Origin: Oscillospiraceae bacterium
Lineage (GTDB): Bacteria; Bacillota; Clostridia; Oscillospirales; Oscillospiraceae
Assembly: GCA_017861365.1 (NCBI GenBank)
Contig: JAGFXR010000012.1
Span: 1 to 50,154, forward strand
Length of the DNA stretch: 50,154 nucleotides
Reading direction: 5' to 3'
Under the pieces are notes generated by a model. That model saw only the letters and a list, made by a program, of their open reading frames with translations, did no database searches and had not been told where the DNA came from. Below are positions 26,361 to 34,872 of the stretch, piece after piece. The translations under genes and the position numbers were made by a program. Position 1 is the first letter of the stretch. Each line of letters opens with the position of its first letter.

Positions 26361-27677
26361 TCAGGCGTTTTCTTCTTCGGACACGGCTTCCTCAGGCTTC
26401 GCCTCGCTGATGACGGCGTGGGTTTTGACAAGATCGGCAGCCTTGCGCATACCGATATCCTTACGGAGATCATCCACAGTCACAGCGGCCCTGACTTCCT
26501 CCGCCTCCAGCTGATACTGCTTCGCCAGCTTTTCAATCTCGGCGGTAACGTCCTCTTCGGTCACTTCAATTTGCTCCGCATCGACAACGGCAGACAGCGC
26601 AAGCTCAGACAGCACCTGACGTCTGGCACCCTCCCTGGCCTGCTCCTTCAAGGTCTCAACGTTCATACCGGTCATGCTCAGGAACTGCTCAAAGGCCATT
26701 CCCTGACTTTGGATCCGCATGGCATAATCCTCAACCATACGCTCGGTCTGATAATCCACCATGCTTTCCGGCAGATCAACCTCAAGATGTTCAATGAGCT
26801 GATCCGTCAGCGCTTCTCCGAACGCGCGCTCAACGTCCTGCTCACGGCGGGCGCGAACCTTTTCGCTCAGGCTCGCCTTCAGCTCCTCCAGCGTATCAAA
26901 CTCGGAAACATCCTTGGCAAACTCATCATCCAGCTCAGGAGCCACATGCTCCTTCACCTCAGTCACCTTAACTGTAAACACAACCGGCTGTCCCGCCAGC
27001 TCTTCCACCTGATATTCCTTCGGGAAGGTCAGCTCAATGTCGCGCTCATCCCCAGCCTTCATGCCAACGACGCCTTCCTCAAAGCCAGGGATAAAGCTGC
27101 CGGAGCCAAGCTCCAGACTGTGCCCCTGAGACGTGCCGCCCTCGAAAGGAACGCCGTCCTTCTTACCCTCGAAATCAATGGTGACGGTATCGCCCGTCTT
27201 GGCCTCACGGTCAACGGAAACCAGACGGGTCGCCTGCTCGATTAATGGCTTGAGCTCTTTTTCCACGTCCTCATCGGCCACGGTAATCTCACCCTTAACG
27301 GCGGACAGGCCTTTATAATTAGAAATAGTAACCTCAGGGCGAACGGTAACGGCAACCTTAAATACGAAACCGGCTTCATCAACGCTGGAAATTTCCACCT
27401 TAGGATGGGCGACAACCTCCAGCTTCTCCTGCTCCACCGCCTGAGCGTATGCCTTAGGATACAACGCCTCAATGGCATCCTCGTGGAAAATGCCGTTTCC
27501 ATACATGGTCTCGATGATCTTGCGGGGTGCCTTGCCCTTGCGGAAACCGGGTACATTCAGCTTATTACGGTTACTTTTATAAACCTTCTCAACCGCGTCG
27601 GCCCACTCCTGGCCGTTTACTTCAATCACCAGCTCGACCTGGCTCTTTTCCTGTTTCTCAACGCTTTTGACATTCAT
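26361..27677 (-). CDS. tig: Trigger factor
   Basis: A 438-residue ribosome-associated chaperone. The N-terminal ribosome-binding signature is FRKGKAPRKIIE (residues 46-57). The FKBP-type domain carries FEGKKDGVPFEGGTSQGHSLELGSGSFIPGFEEG, and a helical C-terminal domain follows. It shields nascent chains and has prolyl-isomerase activity. The C-terminus is acidic. AGGAGG sits before the ATG, with a promoter about 30 bases upstream. It leads into clpP and clpX. Confidence 0.96.
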   Translation of the reverse strand: MNVKSVEKQEKSQVELVIEVNGQEWADAVEKVYKSNRNKLNVPGFRKGKAPRKIIETMYGNGIFHEDAIEALYPKAYAQAVEQEKLEVVAHPKVEISSVDEAGFVFKVAVTVRPEVTISNYKGLSAVKGEITVADEDVEKELKPLIEQATRLVSVDREAKTGDTVTIDFEGKKDGVPFEGGTSQGHSLELGSGSFIPGFEEGVVGMKAGDERDIELTFPKEYQVEELAGQPVVFTVKVTEVKEHVAPELDDEFAKDVSEFDTLEELKASLSEKVRARREQDVERAFGEALTDQLIEHLEVDLPESMVDYQTERMVEDYAMRIQSQGMAFEQFLSMTGMNVETLKEQAREGARRQVLSELALSAVVDAEQIEVTEEDVTAEIEKLAKQYQLEAEEVRAAVTVDDLRKDIGMRKAADLVKTHAVISEAKPEEAVSEEENA

Positions 27678-27708
27678 TCTGTATGTTCCTCCTAAAATAA
27701 ATCAAGTC

Positions 27709-27737
27709 ATTCTATCAGAAATTTATGAATATTTAAA
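27709..27737 (-). promoter_or_regulatory. Probable promoter for tig
   Basis: TTTAAA, a 17-base spacer and TAGAAT on the minus strand, between the metallophosphoesterase stop and tig. The -35 is weak. Confidence 0.5.
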
Positions 27738-27750
27738 GTCTTTTTTGCAA

Positions 27751-28440
27751 TCAATCCAAGATTTTTTTGGGTACAAACCCCAAATAATCTGCCGCGACCA
27801 ACCGGTAGTCCACACCGTCGCGGATACCTTCTACCGCCAGACGGTGGCTCGGCCCGTGCAGATGTCCGTAATAACACGCCTTCACGCCGTACTGCGCCAA
27901 AAGACTCATAATTTCCTGACAGGTATAGCCATGATAACAGGGCGGATAGTGAAGAAAACACAGTTTTTCCCGCGAACCTGCCGCTTTCAGCGAGAGCTCC
28001 AGACGGATGAGCTCGCGGCGGAACACTTTTGCGGACTGCGCCGCCGCGTCCTCTTCAAAAAACCATCCCCGGGTACCGCACAGTGCGGTTTCCCCATAGC
28101 TGTAACAGTTATTGTGCAGAATGTTCAGCGTCGTAAAACCGTTCTCCAGAAAAAAACGCTCCATCTTTCCTGCCGTCGTCCACCAATAGTCATGATTCCC
28201 CTTGAGAAGCAGCTTGCATTTCCCCGGCAGGGCATCCAGAAACGCAAAATCAGCTCTGGCCTGCTCCAGGTTCATCCCCCAGGAGAGGTCGCCGCACAAC
28301 ACCACCGTATCTTCGTCTTTTACCCCGGAAAACCCCGCCCTCAGCTTTTCCACATAATTCTCCCACGCGCCGCCGAATACATCCATCGGCTTTTTCACCG
28401 TGAGCGACAAGTGGGTATCGCCAATGGCATACAGTGCCAT
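27751..28440 (-). CDS. Calcineurin-like metallophosphoesterase
   Basis: A 229-residue phosphoesterase. The metal-binding blocks are in order: GDTHL (residues 7-11), CGDLSW, KGNHDYWW, FLHYPP and YGHLHGPSH. The substrate is unknown; proteins of this type are often annotated as predicted phosphohydrolases (YkuE-like or Icc-like). GAGGTG precedes the ATG. It follows thrC by 11 bases, so it is probably transcribed with it, and no signal peptide is present. Confidence 0.88.
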   Translation of the reverse strand: MALYAIGDTHLSLTVKKPMDVFGGAWENYVEKLRAGFSGVKDEDTVVLCGDLSWGMNLEQARADFAFLDALPGKCKLLLKGNHDYWWTTAGKMERFFLENGFTTLNILHNNCYSYGETALCGTRGWFFEEDAAAQSAKVFRRELIRLELSLKAAGSREKLCFLHYPPCYHGYTCQEIMSLLAQYGVKACYYGHLHGPSHRLAVEGIRDGVDYRLVAADYLGFVPKKILD

Positions 28441-28451
28441 AAAACACCTCG

Positions 28452-29939
28452 CTACTTCAGCATTTCCAGAACCTTGTCCACCATATGTTCCTTTTCAACC
28501 GTCTGGCTGAACCGTACCTTCTGATCCTTCAGCAAAGCAAGGGGTGCGGGTACAGCCACCCCGGTCAGCTCGGAAAGCTGATCAAGAATCTCTGTGCCGG
28601 GCCTGAGTTCGGTTACACCCAGGGCGCTCAGTACATTGTCGCAGAATTTAAAGGGACTGGCGGTGGAAATCACCACCGTGGGTGTCGTGTCCCCGGTCTT
28701 GGCGCGGTATTGCTCCAGAACGTCAAAGGCAACGGCAGTATGAGGATCAATCAGGTAGTGGTGCTCTTTCCACAGTTTCGCGATAACCTTCTGTGTCTGC
28801 GCGTCGTCACAGAAGCCCGCGTAAAAGTGCTGATCCAGCTTGCGCTTGACGGCGGAGCTGACCTCGTATTTCCCCTCTTTACCCAGGGCATTCATATAGC
28901 CCCGAATCTCTTCGTCTCCCCCTTCTGAAAATTCGGCCAGCAAACGCTCCAGATTACTGGAGATCAAAATATCCATAGAGGGGGACATGGTGTTATAAAA
29001 TGTGCGGTTGCGATCATAGACACCGGTTTTCAGAAAATCCGTGAGCACGTTGTTGCTGTTGGAGGCACAGATCAGGCGGCGAATTGGCACGCCCATGCGC
29101 TTTGCGTAGTACGCGGCAAGAATGTTGCCGAAATTGCCGGTGGGGACGCAAACATTGATGGAAGCGCCTTCCTCCACGACCCCATCCCGCAGCAGATCGC
29201 AGTAGGCCGAGACATAATACACGATCTGCGGCAGCACCCGTCCCCAGTTGATGGAATTCGCGGAGGAAAAAAAGAATCCCCGGCCGGCCAGCTCGTCGTT
29301 CAGGCTTACATCGGAGAAGAGTGCTTTTACGCCGGTCTGCGCGTCGTCAAAGTTACCGCAGACGGAACAAACTCCGACGTTTCCCCCTTCCTGGGTAACC
29401 ATCTGAAGCTTCTGAATATCGGAGACGCCGTCCTTTGGATAAAAGACGAGGATACGGGTTTTGTCCACATCCCGAAATCCCTCCAGTGCCGCCTTGCCAG
29501 TATCTCCCGAGGTAGCCACCAGAATACACACCGTCTTCTCCTCCGCGGTTTTCTGGAGGGCGGCTGCCAGCAGATGAGGAAGCATTTGCAGCGCCATATC
29601 CTTAAAGGCACAGGTCGGTCCGTGCCACAGCTCCAGACAATAGGTGGTGTCATCCACCTTGTGCACGGGAGCCACCTGCTTATGATCAAACTTTTCGCCG
29701 CCATAGGCCGCGACGGCATAGCTGGTCAGCTCGGCGGCGGTAAAATCATCCAAAAAGGAATTCATCACATAAACCGCCCGCTGCTGATACGACATATCTT
29801 TCATGGTGACAAACGCTTTTTTAGCCAGATTTGGAATCACTTCGGGCGTCAACAGCCCTCCATCAGAGGCCAAACCTCTCGCAATCGCATCCGCCGCCTG
29901 CAGCTTGTTGTTTTTATTTCTTGTGCTTACATAGTACAT
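28452..29939 (-). CDS. thrC: Threonine synthase
   Basis: A 495-residue PLP enzyme of the long type. K113 in WHGPTCAFKDMALQML binds the cofactor, and the SGDTGKAALEGF loop binds its phosphate. It converts O-phosphohomoserine to threonine. The start overlaps the dipeptidase stop by 13 bases. hom and lysC lie about 9 kb away on the same strand in a separate unit, so the pathway is split. thrB (homoserine kinase) is not in the window. Confidence 0.94.
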   Translation of the reverse strand: MYYVSTRNKNNKLQAADAIARGLASDGGLLTPEVIPNLAKKAFVTMKDMSYQQRAVYVMNSFLDDFTAAELTSYAVAAYGGEKFDHKQVAPVHKVDDTTYCLELWHGPTCAFKDMALQMLPHLLAAALQKTAEEKTVCILVATSGDTGKAALEGFRDVDKTRILVFYPKDGVSDIQKLQMVTQEGGNVGVCSVCGNFDDAQTGVKALFSDVSLNDELAGRGFFFSSANSINWGRVLPQIVYYVSAYCDLLRDGVVEEGASINVCVPTGNFGNILAAYYAKRMGVPIRRLICASNSNNVLTDFLKTGVYDRNRTFYNTMSPSMDILISSNLERLLAEFSEGGDEEIRGYMNALGKEGKYEVSSAVKRKLDQHFYAGFCDDAQTQKVIAKLWKEHHYLIDPHTAVAFDVLEQYRAKTGDTTPTVVISTASPFKFCDNVLSALGVTELRPGTEILDQLSELTGVAVPAPLALLKDQKVRFSQTVEKEHMVDKVLEMLK

Positions 29940-30844
29940 ACGTCGCTCACTACCCTTAACAAGTTAGAATAAAAAATATTGTCCAGCAGGGCTTCCGAAT
30001 AACCCCGGCGCAGCAGCATTTCCCTCAGGCATTCCATATCCCTGATATCACGGAAGCTCCGCGGCAGTGTCTCGCATCCGTCGAAATCCGCGCCGATGGC
30101 AAGGTTACGCTCCCCGCCCAGAGACAGGATATGCTCTGCATGGTCAATGACGTCCTCCAAACCCGGATGCTCTCCCACAAACCCCGCATAGAGATTCAGC
30201 CCAATCACGCCATTGCAACTTATTATGGCAGTAATTTGTTCATTGGTCAAGTTTCTCCGATGAAAAAAAACGCTTTTTGCATTAGAATGGCTGGCAACAA
30301 AGGGTTTTTCAGTTATTTCTTCCAAATCAAAGAAGCCCGCCTCAGACAAATGAGAGACGTCCACTAAGATGCCCAGCCGTGCCATCTCCCGCACAAATTC
30401 TTTTCCCAGAGGAGAAAGTCCCCGCTCCGGTTCGTCGGCGCAGGAACCGGACAGTGCGTTTGCGTGATTCCAGGTCAGGTTAATCGCCCGCACCCCCATG
30501 GCATGGGCGGCGGGCAGCAAATCAGGATCACAGCGGAGCAATTCTCCGCCCTCCACCGACAGCAGCGCCGCCATTTTTCCCCGCGACCAGGCATCCGTAA
30601 TCTGTTCCCCCGTGCGGCATTGGACCATTCGCTCCCGATTCCGTTCCATCTCATCCAAGAAAAAGCTGTACTGCCTGCAAACCTGCTCCCATCCTCCGCC
30701 ATTGGCAAAGATCGCAAACATTTGGCAGTATGTACCCAACTGTTCCGCCCGATTCAGGTCAATATGGCCTGTGTTGCAAAGCAGCCCCTCTCTCTGCTCC
30801 ATGCAGCGCGACAGGGTGTCACAGTGCCCGTCAAATAATACCAT
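29927..30844 (-). CDS. Membrane dipeptidase family peptidase (M19)
   Basis: A 305-residue zinc dipeptidase. Metal-site blocks are DGHCDTL near the start, VEGGELL, DVSHLSE and ASHSNAKSV, with GADFDGCETLPR near the C-terminus. There is no signal peptide, so it acts in the cytoplasm, probably on L,D- or L-amino-acid dipeptides. The open frame reaches 30871, but a perfect AGGAGG lies six bases before the ATG at 30842-30844, which I take as the start. It follows yraN by ten bases and overlaps thrC. Confidence 0.9.
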   Translation of the reverse strand: MVLFDGHCDTLSRCMEQREGLLCNTGHIDLNRAEQLGTYCQMFAIFANGGGWEQVCRQYSFFLDEMERNRERMVQCRTGEQITDAWSRGKMAALLSVEGGELLRCDPDLLPAAHAMGVRAINLTWNHANALSGSCADEPERGLSPLGKEFVREMARLGILVDVSHLSEAGFFDLEEITEKPFVASHSNAKSVFFHRRNLTNEQITAIISCNGVIGLNLYAGFVGEHPGLEDVIDHAEHILSLGGERNLAIGADFDGCETLPRSFRDIRDMECLREMLLRRGYSEALLDNIFYSNLLRVVSDVCTM

Positions 30845-30854
30845 AAGCGCCCTC

Positions 30855-31220
30855 CTAAAATGCGTTTTCAATATAATGAATACGCGGCGCGGTGGTATTT
30901 ATGCCGTAAGGCGCATATAGTTCCGCCACATCAAACCGTGGCTGGAGCTCGGTGGGATACAGCGACAGATAATACTCCGCGGTCAGGCGCAGTTTTTCCT
31001 GCTTCCTTCGATCCACAAAGGCGCGGGCCGGCGCAAACCGGTCGCTTTTCCGCAGCTTTACTTCTATAAAAATAAGAAAAGACTGATCCTCCGCGATGAG
31101 ATCAATCTCTCCAAAGCGGCAGGAAAAATTGGAGAAGGCGATCCGATAGCCCCGGCGGCGCAGATCCTCCGCCACCCGGTCCTCACCCCAGCGCCCCAGA
31201 AGCCTTGCGTCTCCCGTCAT
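30855..31220 (-). CDS. yraN: YraN/UPF0102 family protein
   Basis: A 121-residue endonuclease-like protein. The signature is LGRWGEDRVAEDLRRRGYRI, then FGEIDLIAEDQSFLIFIEVKLRK, a restriction-endonuclease-like E-x-K core. The biological role is unclear. The frame can start 12 codons earlier, but the ATG at 31218-31220 overlaps the rnhB stop as ATGA, the usual coupled arrangement. It sits beside rnhB as in many bacteria. Confidence 0.9.
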   Translation of the reverse strand: MTGDARLLGRWGEDRVAEDLRRRGYRIAFSNFSCRFGEIDLIAEDQSFLIFIEVKLRKSDRFAPARAFVDRRKQEKLRLTAEYYLSLYPTELQPRFDVAELYAPYGINTTAPRIHYIENAF

Positions 31221-31810
31221 AAATTCTTGAGAAACGTCCTGCGGTGAAGCGGACAAGGCCCAAGCCTGCGCAGCGCTTCAAAATGCTGTGGAGTGCCGTA
31301 GCCCTTGTGCTTTGCAAAGCCATAGCCCGGATACCGGCTGTCCATCTCCACCATAAAGCGGTCACGGGACACCTTTGCCAAAATGGAGGCTGCGGCGATA
31401 TTGGCGCTTTTGGAATCGCCCTCGACCACCAGCGCGTGGGGGCATTCAATTCCTTGATCCCGATTTCCGTCAATGAGCGCCAAATCAGGGCGAATGGAAA
31501 GCTGTTTGACGGCTAAATCCATCGCTTTCAGCCGCGCCCGCAGAATATCTGTTTCATCAATTTCGGTTTCATCAATGGACACAATCGCGTAGGCCTCCGC
31601 CGCCTCGCAGATCACCGAAAACAAGGTCTCCCGCTTCTTTGGGCTTACTTTTTTAGAATCGTTGAGTCCTTTGATTTCCAGCTCAAAGGGCAGAATCACC
31701 GCGGCGGCGTAGACCGGCCCCGCCAGCGGGCCCGCCCCCGCCTCGTCCGTACCGCAGATGATGGAATACCCCTGTGTGCGGTACTCCTGTTCAATATCCC
31801 AAAGTTTCAT
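31217..31810 (-). CDS. rnhB: Ribonuclease HII
   Basis: A 197-residue enzyme. The catalytic start is GTDEAGAGPLAGPV (D22, E23), with a further acidic residue in LALIDGNRD. It cleaves the RNA strand of RNA-DNA hybrids and removes single ribonucleotides from DNA. It overlaps rbgA upstream and yraN downstream by four bases each. The rbgA-rnhB-yraN order is conserved in Firmicutes. Confidence 0.95.
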   Translation of the reverse strand: MKLWDIEQEYRTQGYSIICGTDEAGAGPLAGPVYAAAVILPFELEIKGLNDSKKVSPKKRETLFSVICEAAEAYAIVSIDETEIDETDILRARLKAMDLAVKQLSIRPDLALIDGNRDQGIECPHALVVEGDSKSANIAAASILAKVSRDRFMVEMDSRYPGYGFAKHKGYGTPQHFEALRRLGPCPLHRRTFLKNL

Positions 31811-32664
31811 CCCAGTTCCTCCGGTGCTTCCAATGTGACACGCCCGAGCTTTCCGCCGCGGAACTCGTCCAGCAGAACCTTTGACATCCGTTCCACATCC
31901 GGTTTCCCGCCCGCGATCAAAAAACCACGTTTTTTCGCGGCGGCCTCCACCAATTCCCAGCCCTCCGCTCCGGCGGGTAGTTCAATTTTATAACGCTCCT
32001 GAAGGGCTTCCGGATAACGTTCCGCCAAGAAAGCCATCAAATGGTGGGAAAGAGTCTCCAGATCCATCACCTCCGCCTTCACCGCGCCGGTGAAGGCCAG
32101 GTAAAGCCCCGTTTTCTGATCCTCGAATTTCGGCCAGAGGATTCCAGGCGTGTCCAGCAGATCGAGTCCGCTGTCTACCGCCACCCACTGCTTTCCCCGC
32201 GTGACGCCCGGCTTATCCCCCGCCTTGGCTGACTTCCGTTTTGCCACCTGATTAATAAAGGTGGATTTCCCGACATTGGGCACACCCACCACCATGGCCC
32301 GCACCGGGCGCCCTACCTGCCCCTTTGCCCGCCACGCCTCAATCTTATCCCGCAGCGCTTCCTTGACGGCGGAGGAAAACTGATTAACGCCTCTTCCGGT
32401 TTTAGCGTCGGTTTCCACCACGGCAAATCCCATTGATTTGAAATGAGCCGTCCATCGCCTGTTCATCACAGGATCGGACTGATCCGCCCGGTTGAGGATG
32501 ATCAGTCTCGGTTTCCCTCCCGCCAGTGCGTCAATGTCTGGATTTCGGCTGGAAATCGGGATTCGGGCATCAATAACCTCAGCGACGATGTCCACATGCT
32601 TCAAATCGGTTTCCATCTGCCGCCTGGTTTTGGTCATGTGTCCGGGATACCACTGAATATTCAT
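31807..32664 (-). CDS. rbgA: Ribosome biogenesis GTPase RbgA/YlqF
   Basis: A 285-residue circularly permuted GTPase beginning MNIQWYPGHMTKTRRQM, a typical YlqF start. The G4 motif (LNRAD) comes before the P-loop GVPNVGKST and the G3 motif DTPG, which marks the permutation. RbgA assists late 50S assembly. The frame extends 18 codons upstream, but GGTGGTG lies seven bases before the ATG at 32662-32664. A terminator separates it from rplS, so it may be read by partial read-through. Confidence 0.94.
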   Translation of the reverse strand: MNIQWYPGHMTKTRRQMETDLKHVDIVAEVIDARIPISSRNPDIDALAGGKPRLIILNRADQSDPVMNRRWTAHFKSMGFAVVETDAKTGRGVNQFSSAVKEALRDKIEAWRAKGQVGRPVRAMVVGVPNVGKSTFINQVAKRKSAKAGDKPGVTRGKQWVAVDSGLDLLDTPGILWPKFEDQKTGLYLAFTGAVKAEVMDLETLSHHLMAFLAERYPEALQERYKIELPAGAEGWELVEAAAKKRGFLIAGGKPDVERMSKVLLDEFRGGKLGRVTLEAPEELG

Positions 32665-32715
32665 ATCATTACACCACCTAATGTATCGTTGCGGCTGTTT
32701 TCTCCCGGTAATACA

Positions 32716-32742
32716 CAAAAAGGAGCGCCGAGGCGCTCCTTT
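32716..32742 (-). terminator. Terminator after rplS
   Basis: A perfect 8-bp stem, GGAGCGCC with GGCGCTCC and a 2-base loop (32722-32739), followed by five T residues on the minus strand. Confidence 0.82.
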
Positions 32743-32753
32743 CAGATGCTTGA

Positions 32754-33095
32754 TTAAAGCTTTTCCTTGACCTTCGCGCTCTTACCCACACGGTCACGCA
32801 GATAGTAGAGCTTCGCGCGGCGAACCTTGCCCTTGCGGACAAGCTCAATCTTCTCGATGATAGGCGCGTGGAGAGGAAAAACCTTCTCTACACCAACGCC
32901 GTAGGAGACGCGGCGAACGGTGATGGACTGCTCGATGCCGCCATGCTTCTTAGCAATTACGGTACCCTCAAAGGTCTGGATACGTTCGCGGTTGCCTTCC
33001 TTCACCTTGATATGAACGCGCACGGTGTCGCCGACATTTGCGGCGGGAACCTCGGTCTTCATATTCTTCGCGGTAAACTGCTCCATTAAATTCAT
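32754..33095 (-). CDS. rplS: 50S ribosomal protein L19
   Basis: A 113-residue protein of normal length. Signatures are [24 protein letters not shown] and [26 protein letters not shown], and it ends [18 protein letters not shown]19 lies at the interface of the two ribosomal subunits. GGAGG sits eight bases before the ATG. It heads the rbgA-rnhB-yraN-dipeptidase-thrC run from its own promoter, through a leader of about 58 bases. Confidence 0.97.
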   Translation of the reverse strand: MNLMEQFTAKNMKTEVPAANVGDTVRVHIKVKEGNRERIQTFEGTVIAKKHGGIEQSITVRRVSYGVGVEKVFPLHAPIIEKIELVRKGKVRRAKLYYLRDRVGKSAKVKEKL

Positions 33096-33153
33096 TGCTG
33101 TTTCCTCCAGTATGATAGGCGTTCATGCGTGTCCGATTGCTCGCCGCAGAGGA
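33096..33153 (-). other. Short leader of rplS
   Basis: The leader between the predicted start and rplS holds GATCCTCTGCGGCGAGC and CATGAACGCC segments. Autoregulatory L19 leaders exist in Firmicutes. I cannot confirm that this is one. Confidence 0.3.
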
Positions 33154-33159
33154 TCACCC

Positions 33160-33188
33160 GTTATATAGACTGAGATATGTTACCACAA
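33160..33188 (-). promoter_or_regulatory. Promoter for rplS
   Basis: TTGTGG, a 17-base spacer and TATAAC on the minus strand, followed by a leader of about 58 bases. It lies immediately after the end of the SpoIVFB-like gene. Confidence 0.65.
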
Positions 33189-33192
33189 TTCT

Positions 33193-33792
33193 CTAAAGAA
33201 CGCAAGGATTTTTTTCATTTTGCCGTATCACTTCCATCAGGAGCCAGGATGAAGTCGCAAGCAATGTCGGATTTAAGTAATGAAAAAACAACAGCGCCCC
33301 GCAGCACAAAAGAACAGCTGAAATCACAACAGAGGTCCAAAACAATGCCGCGCGGGCAGACTCCGGCGATGCCAGCATCGCTACTGTTAAGTAGAGGCAC
33401 CTTCCACCATCCAGAAGCCTGATCGGCAGGAGGTTAAACACTCCCATCGACAGGGAAACTCCAGCAAACAGAAAACACCTCATGCTTCCGCCTACCGCCG
33501 CCGCCAAAAGGCTTGCGGCGGGTCCCGCCAGCGTTGCCAAAAGCTCTCCTCCGTAAGAGAGCGGAAAAACGGGATCCAGGCCCATTTCCCCACCCACGGC
33601 GGTAAACCGCAGCCAGCGAACCCGCCCGCCCGCCATCCAGATTCCAATGAAATGTCCCATTTCATGTAGCAGGCAGGCCAGTATGCCCGGCCAGAACAGA
33701 GACTCATCCCAGTAAAGCATCACCGCCGCAAGCAGCAAACATCCTGGTGATACAGATATGTTAGGAAATATCGATTGTTTCATATCTTTCAT
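33193..33792 (-). CDS. SpoIVFB-like site-2 protease
   Basis: A 199-residue membrane metalloprotease. The zinc motif HEMGH is at 43-47 and the third ligand is in NLLPIRLLDGG (D128). About five membrane spans are visible. SpoIVFB cleaves pro-sigma-K during sporulation. The partner gene upstream is SpoIVFA-like, four bases away, which supports this role. The ribosome site is weak, and an alternative ATG three codons in is possible. The protein is shorter than Bacillus SpoIVFB and lacks the C-terminal CBS domain. Confidence 0.82.
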   Translation of the reverse strand: MKDMKQSIFPNISVSPGCLLLAAVMLYWDESLFWPGILACLLHEMGHFIGIWMAGGRVRWLRFTAVGGEMGLDPVFPLSYGGELLATLAGPAASLLAAAVGGSMRCFLFAGVSLSMGVFNLLPIRLLDGGRCLYLTVAMLASPESARAALFWTSVVISAVLLCCGALLFFHYLNPTLLATSSWLLMEVIRQNEKNPCVL

Positions 33793-33795
33793 TTT

Positions 33796-34728
33796 TTACG
33801 ACAGATTTACATAATAAATGGAATTGAGATAAATTCCGTCCTTTTTCACCTCAAAATGCAGATGAGGTCCGGTGGAATCTCCCGTAGAACCAACCTCGGC
33901 GATTTTCTGTCCTGCCGTGACGGTCTCTCCTTGCGTTACGTCAAGCTCACTGCAGTGACAATAGAAGGTTTTGACGTTGTTGGCATGATCCAACTGAACA
34001 TATAAACCATACTCACTGCTCTCACCCACATACTCCACAACTCCATCGGCAAAGGCTTCAATAGTGGTGCCGGTATCAGCGGCGATATCTGTTCCGAAAT
34101 GGAAACGGTACACCCCGCTGACCGGATGTGTACGATAGCCAAACGTGGAACTGACCGTTCCGTTTACAGGGGTCACCGTATTGCTCAATCCGAGATTGTA
34201 ATACTGCATGCTGACATTGGGAGGCAGCGCCTCTCCTGCGTCGTCATAGGTCTGTGCAACCGCCTGCACCACGTCCTGAGATTGCTGTGCATCCGCCGTG
34301 TCTGCCGCTTGCGTCTGTGTTTCTGCTGTCTGTGTCTGGGACGCGGTATAAGGCAGGCTCAGCTGCGTTTCAAACGTTTCCGAGTTGTTCTCCGCACTTA
34401 GAGTCTGCTTTGCGGCCTGATAAGCGGCGGAACCGCTGTCCGGCACTTCCGCAGACACGGTCGCATCATCCGCGCCACCGAACACCGTAACCACCAGATG
34501 TTCAAATGCATTCCATACCGACTGATTCTCAAACACCGAGCTGCCCAGGGAAGAAAACGCGTCTACCTCTTCCTGCACAGAGAGCAGCCTGTTCGTGTCC
34601 GCTGTCTCCCCGCTCCAGCCCATGGGGAACAACCCCCTGCCGATGATCGTCGCGGCAAATAAAATTACACATACTCCCAGCTGTCCCAACCGCCGCCGCT
34701 CCCTGCGCTGCACATATGTCGTTCGCAT
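33796..34728 (-). CDS. M23 peptidase-domain protein, SpoIVFA/SpoIIQ-like
   Basis: A 310-residue bitopic protein. A basic N-terminus (MRTTYVQRRERRRLG) and one membrane span (about residues 18-34) precede a Ser/Thr/Gln-rich linker. The C-terminus is a LytM/M23 domain. Its metal motif HFGTD (H210, D214) and HLHFEV (H289, H291) are intact, so it may be enzymatically active. It is paired with the SpoIVFB-like gene and probably anchors or regulates it. GGAGG lies seven bases before the ATG at 34726-34728, and the upstream in-frame GTG is too close to that site. A small palindrome, AGATAG-C-CTATCT (34744-34756), lies just upstream. Confidence 0.82.
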   Translation of the reverse strand: MRTTYVQRRERRRLGQLGVCVILFAATIIGRGLFPMGWSGETADTNRLLSVQEEVDAFSSLGSSVFENQSVWNAFEHLVVTVFGGADDATVSAEVPDSGSAAYQAAKQTLSAENNSETFETQLSLPYTASQTQTAETQTQAADTADAQQSQDVVQAVAQTYDDAGEALPPNVSMQYYNLGLSNTVTPVNGTVSSTFGYRTHPVSGVYRFHFGTDIAADTGTTIEAFADGVVEYVGESSEYGLYVQLDHANNVKTFYCHCSELDVTQGETVTAGQKIAEVGSTGDSTGPHLHFEVKKDGIYLNSIYYVNLS

Positions 34729-34820
34729 GTTCACACCTCCAACAGATAGCCTATCTTATTCAAACCTGGAAACGGTTATTCATTTTTTGTAATCTTTTTG
34801 TTTCTTTTTCCAGGGCATTG

Positions 34821-34829
34821 TGCTATGAT
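34821..34829 (+). promoter_or_regulatory. Extended -10 promoter for the aminotransferase gene
   Basis: TGC-TATGAT, an extended -10, about 40 bases before the ATG. The -35 is poor (TTGTTT with a 20-base spacer). The -10 overlaps an ATGATTATCAT palindrome. Confidence 0.45.
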
Positions 34830-34872
34830 TATCATGAATTAAAAAGAAAAATGATTACGGGAGTGATTGGTG

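Noticed and set aside
26271-27245. A 324-codon open frame on the plus strand
   Set aside because: It is antisense to tig, with composition explained by the opposite strand's codon use.
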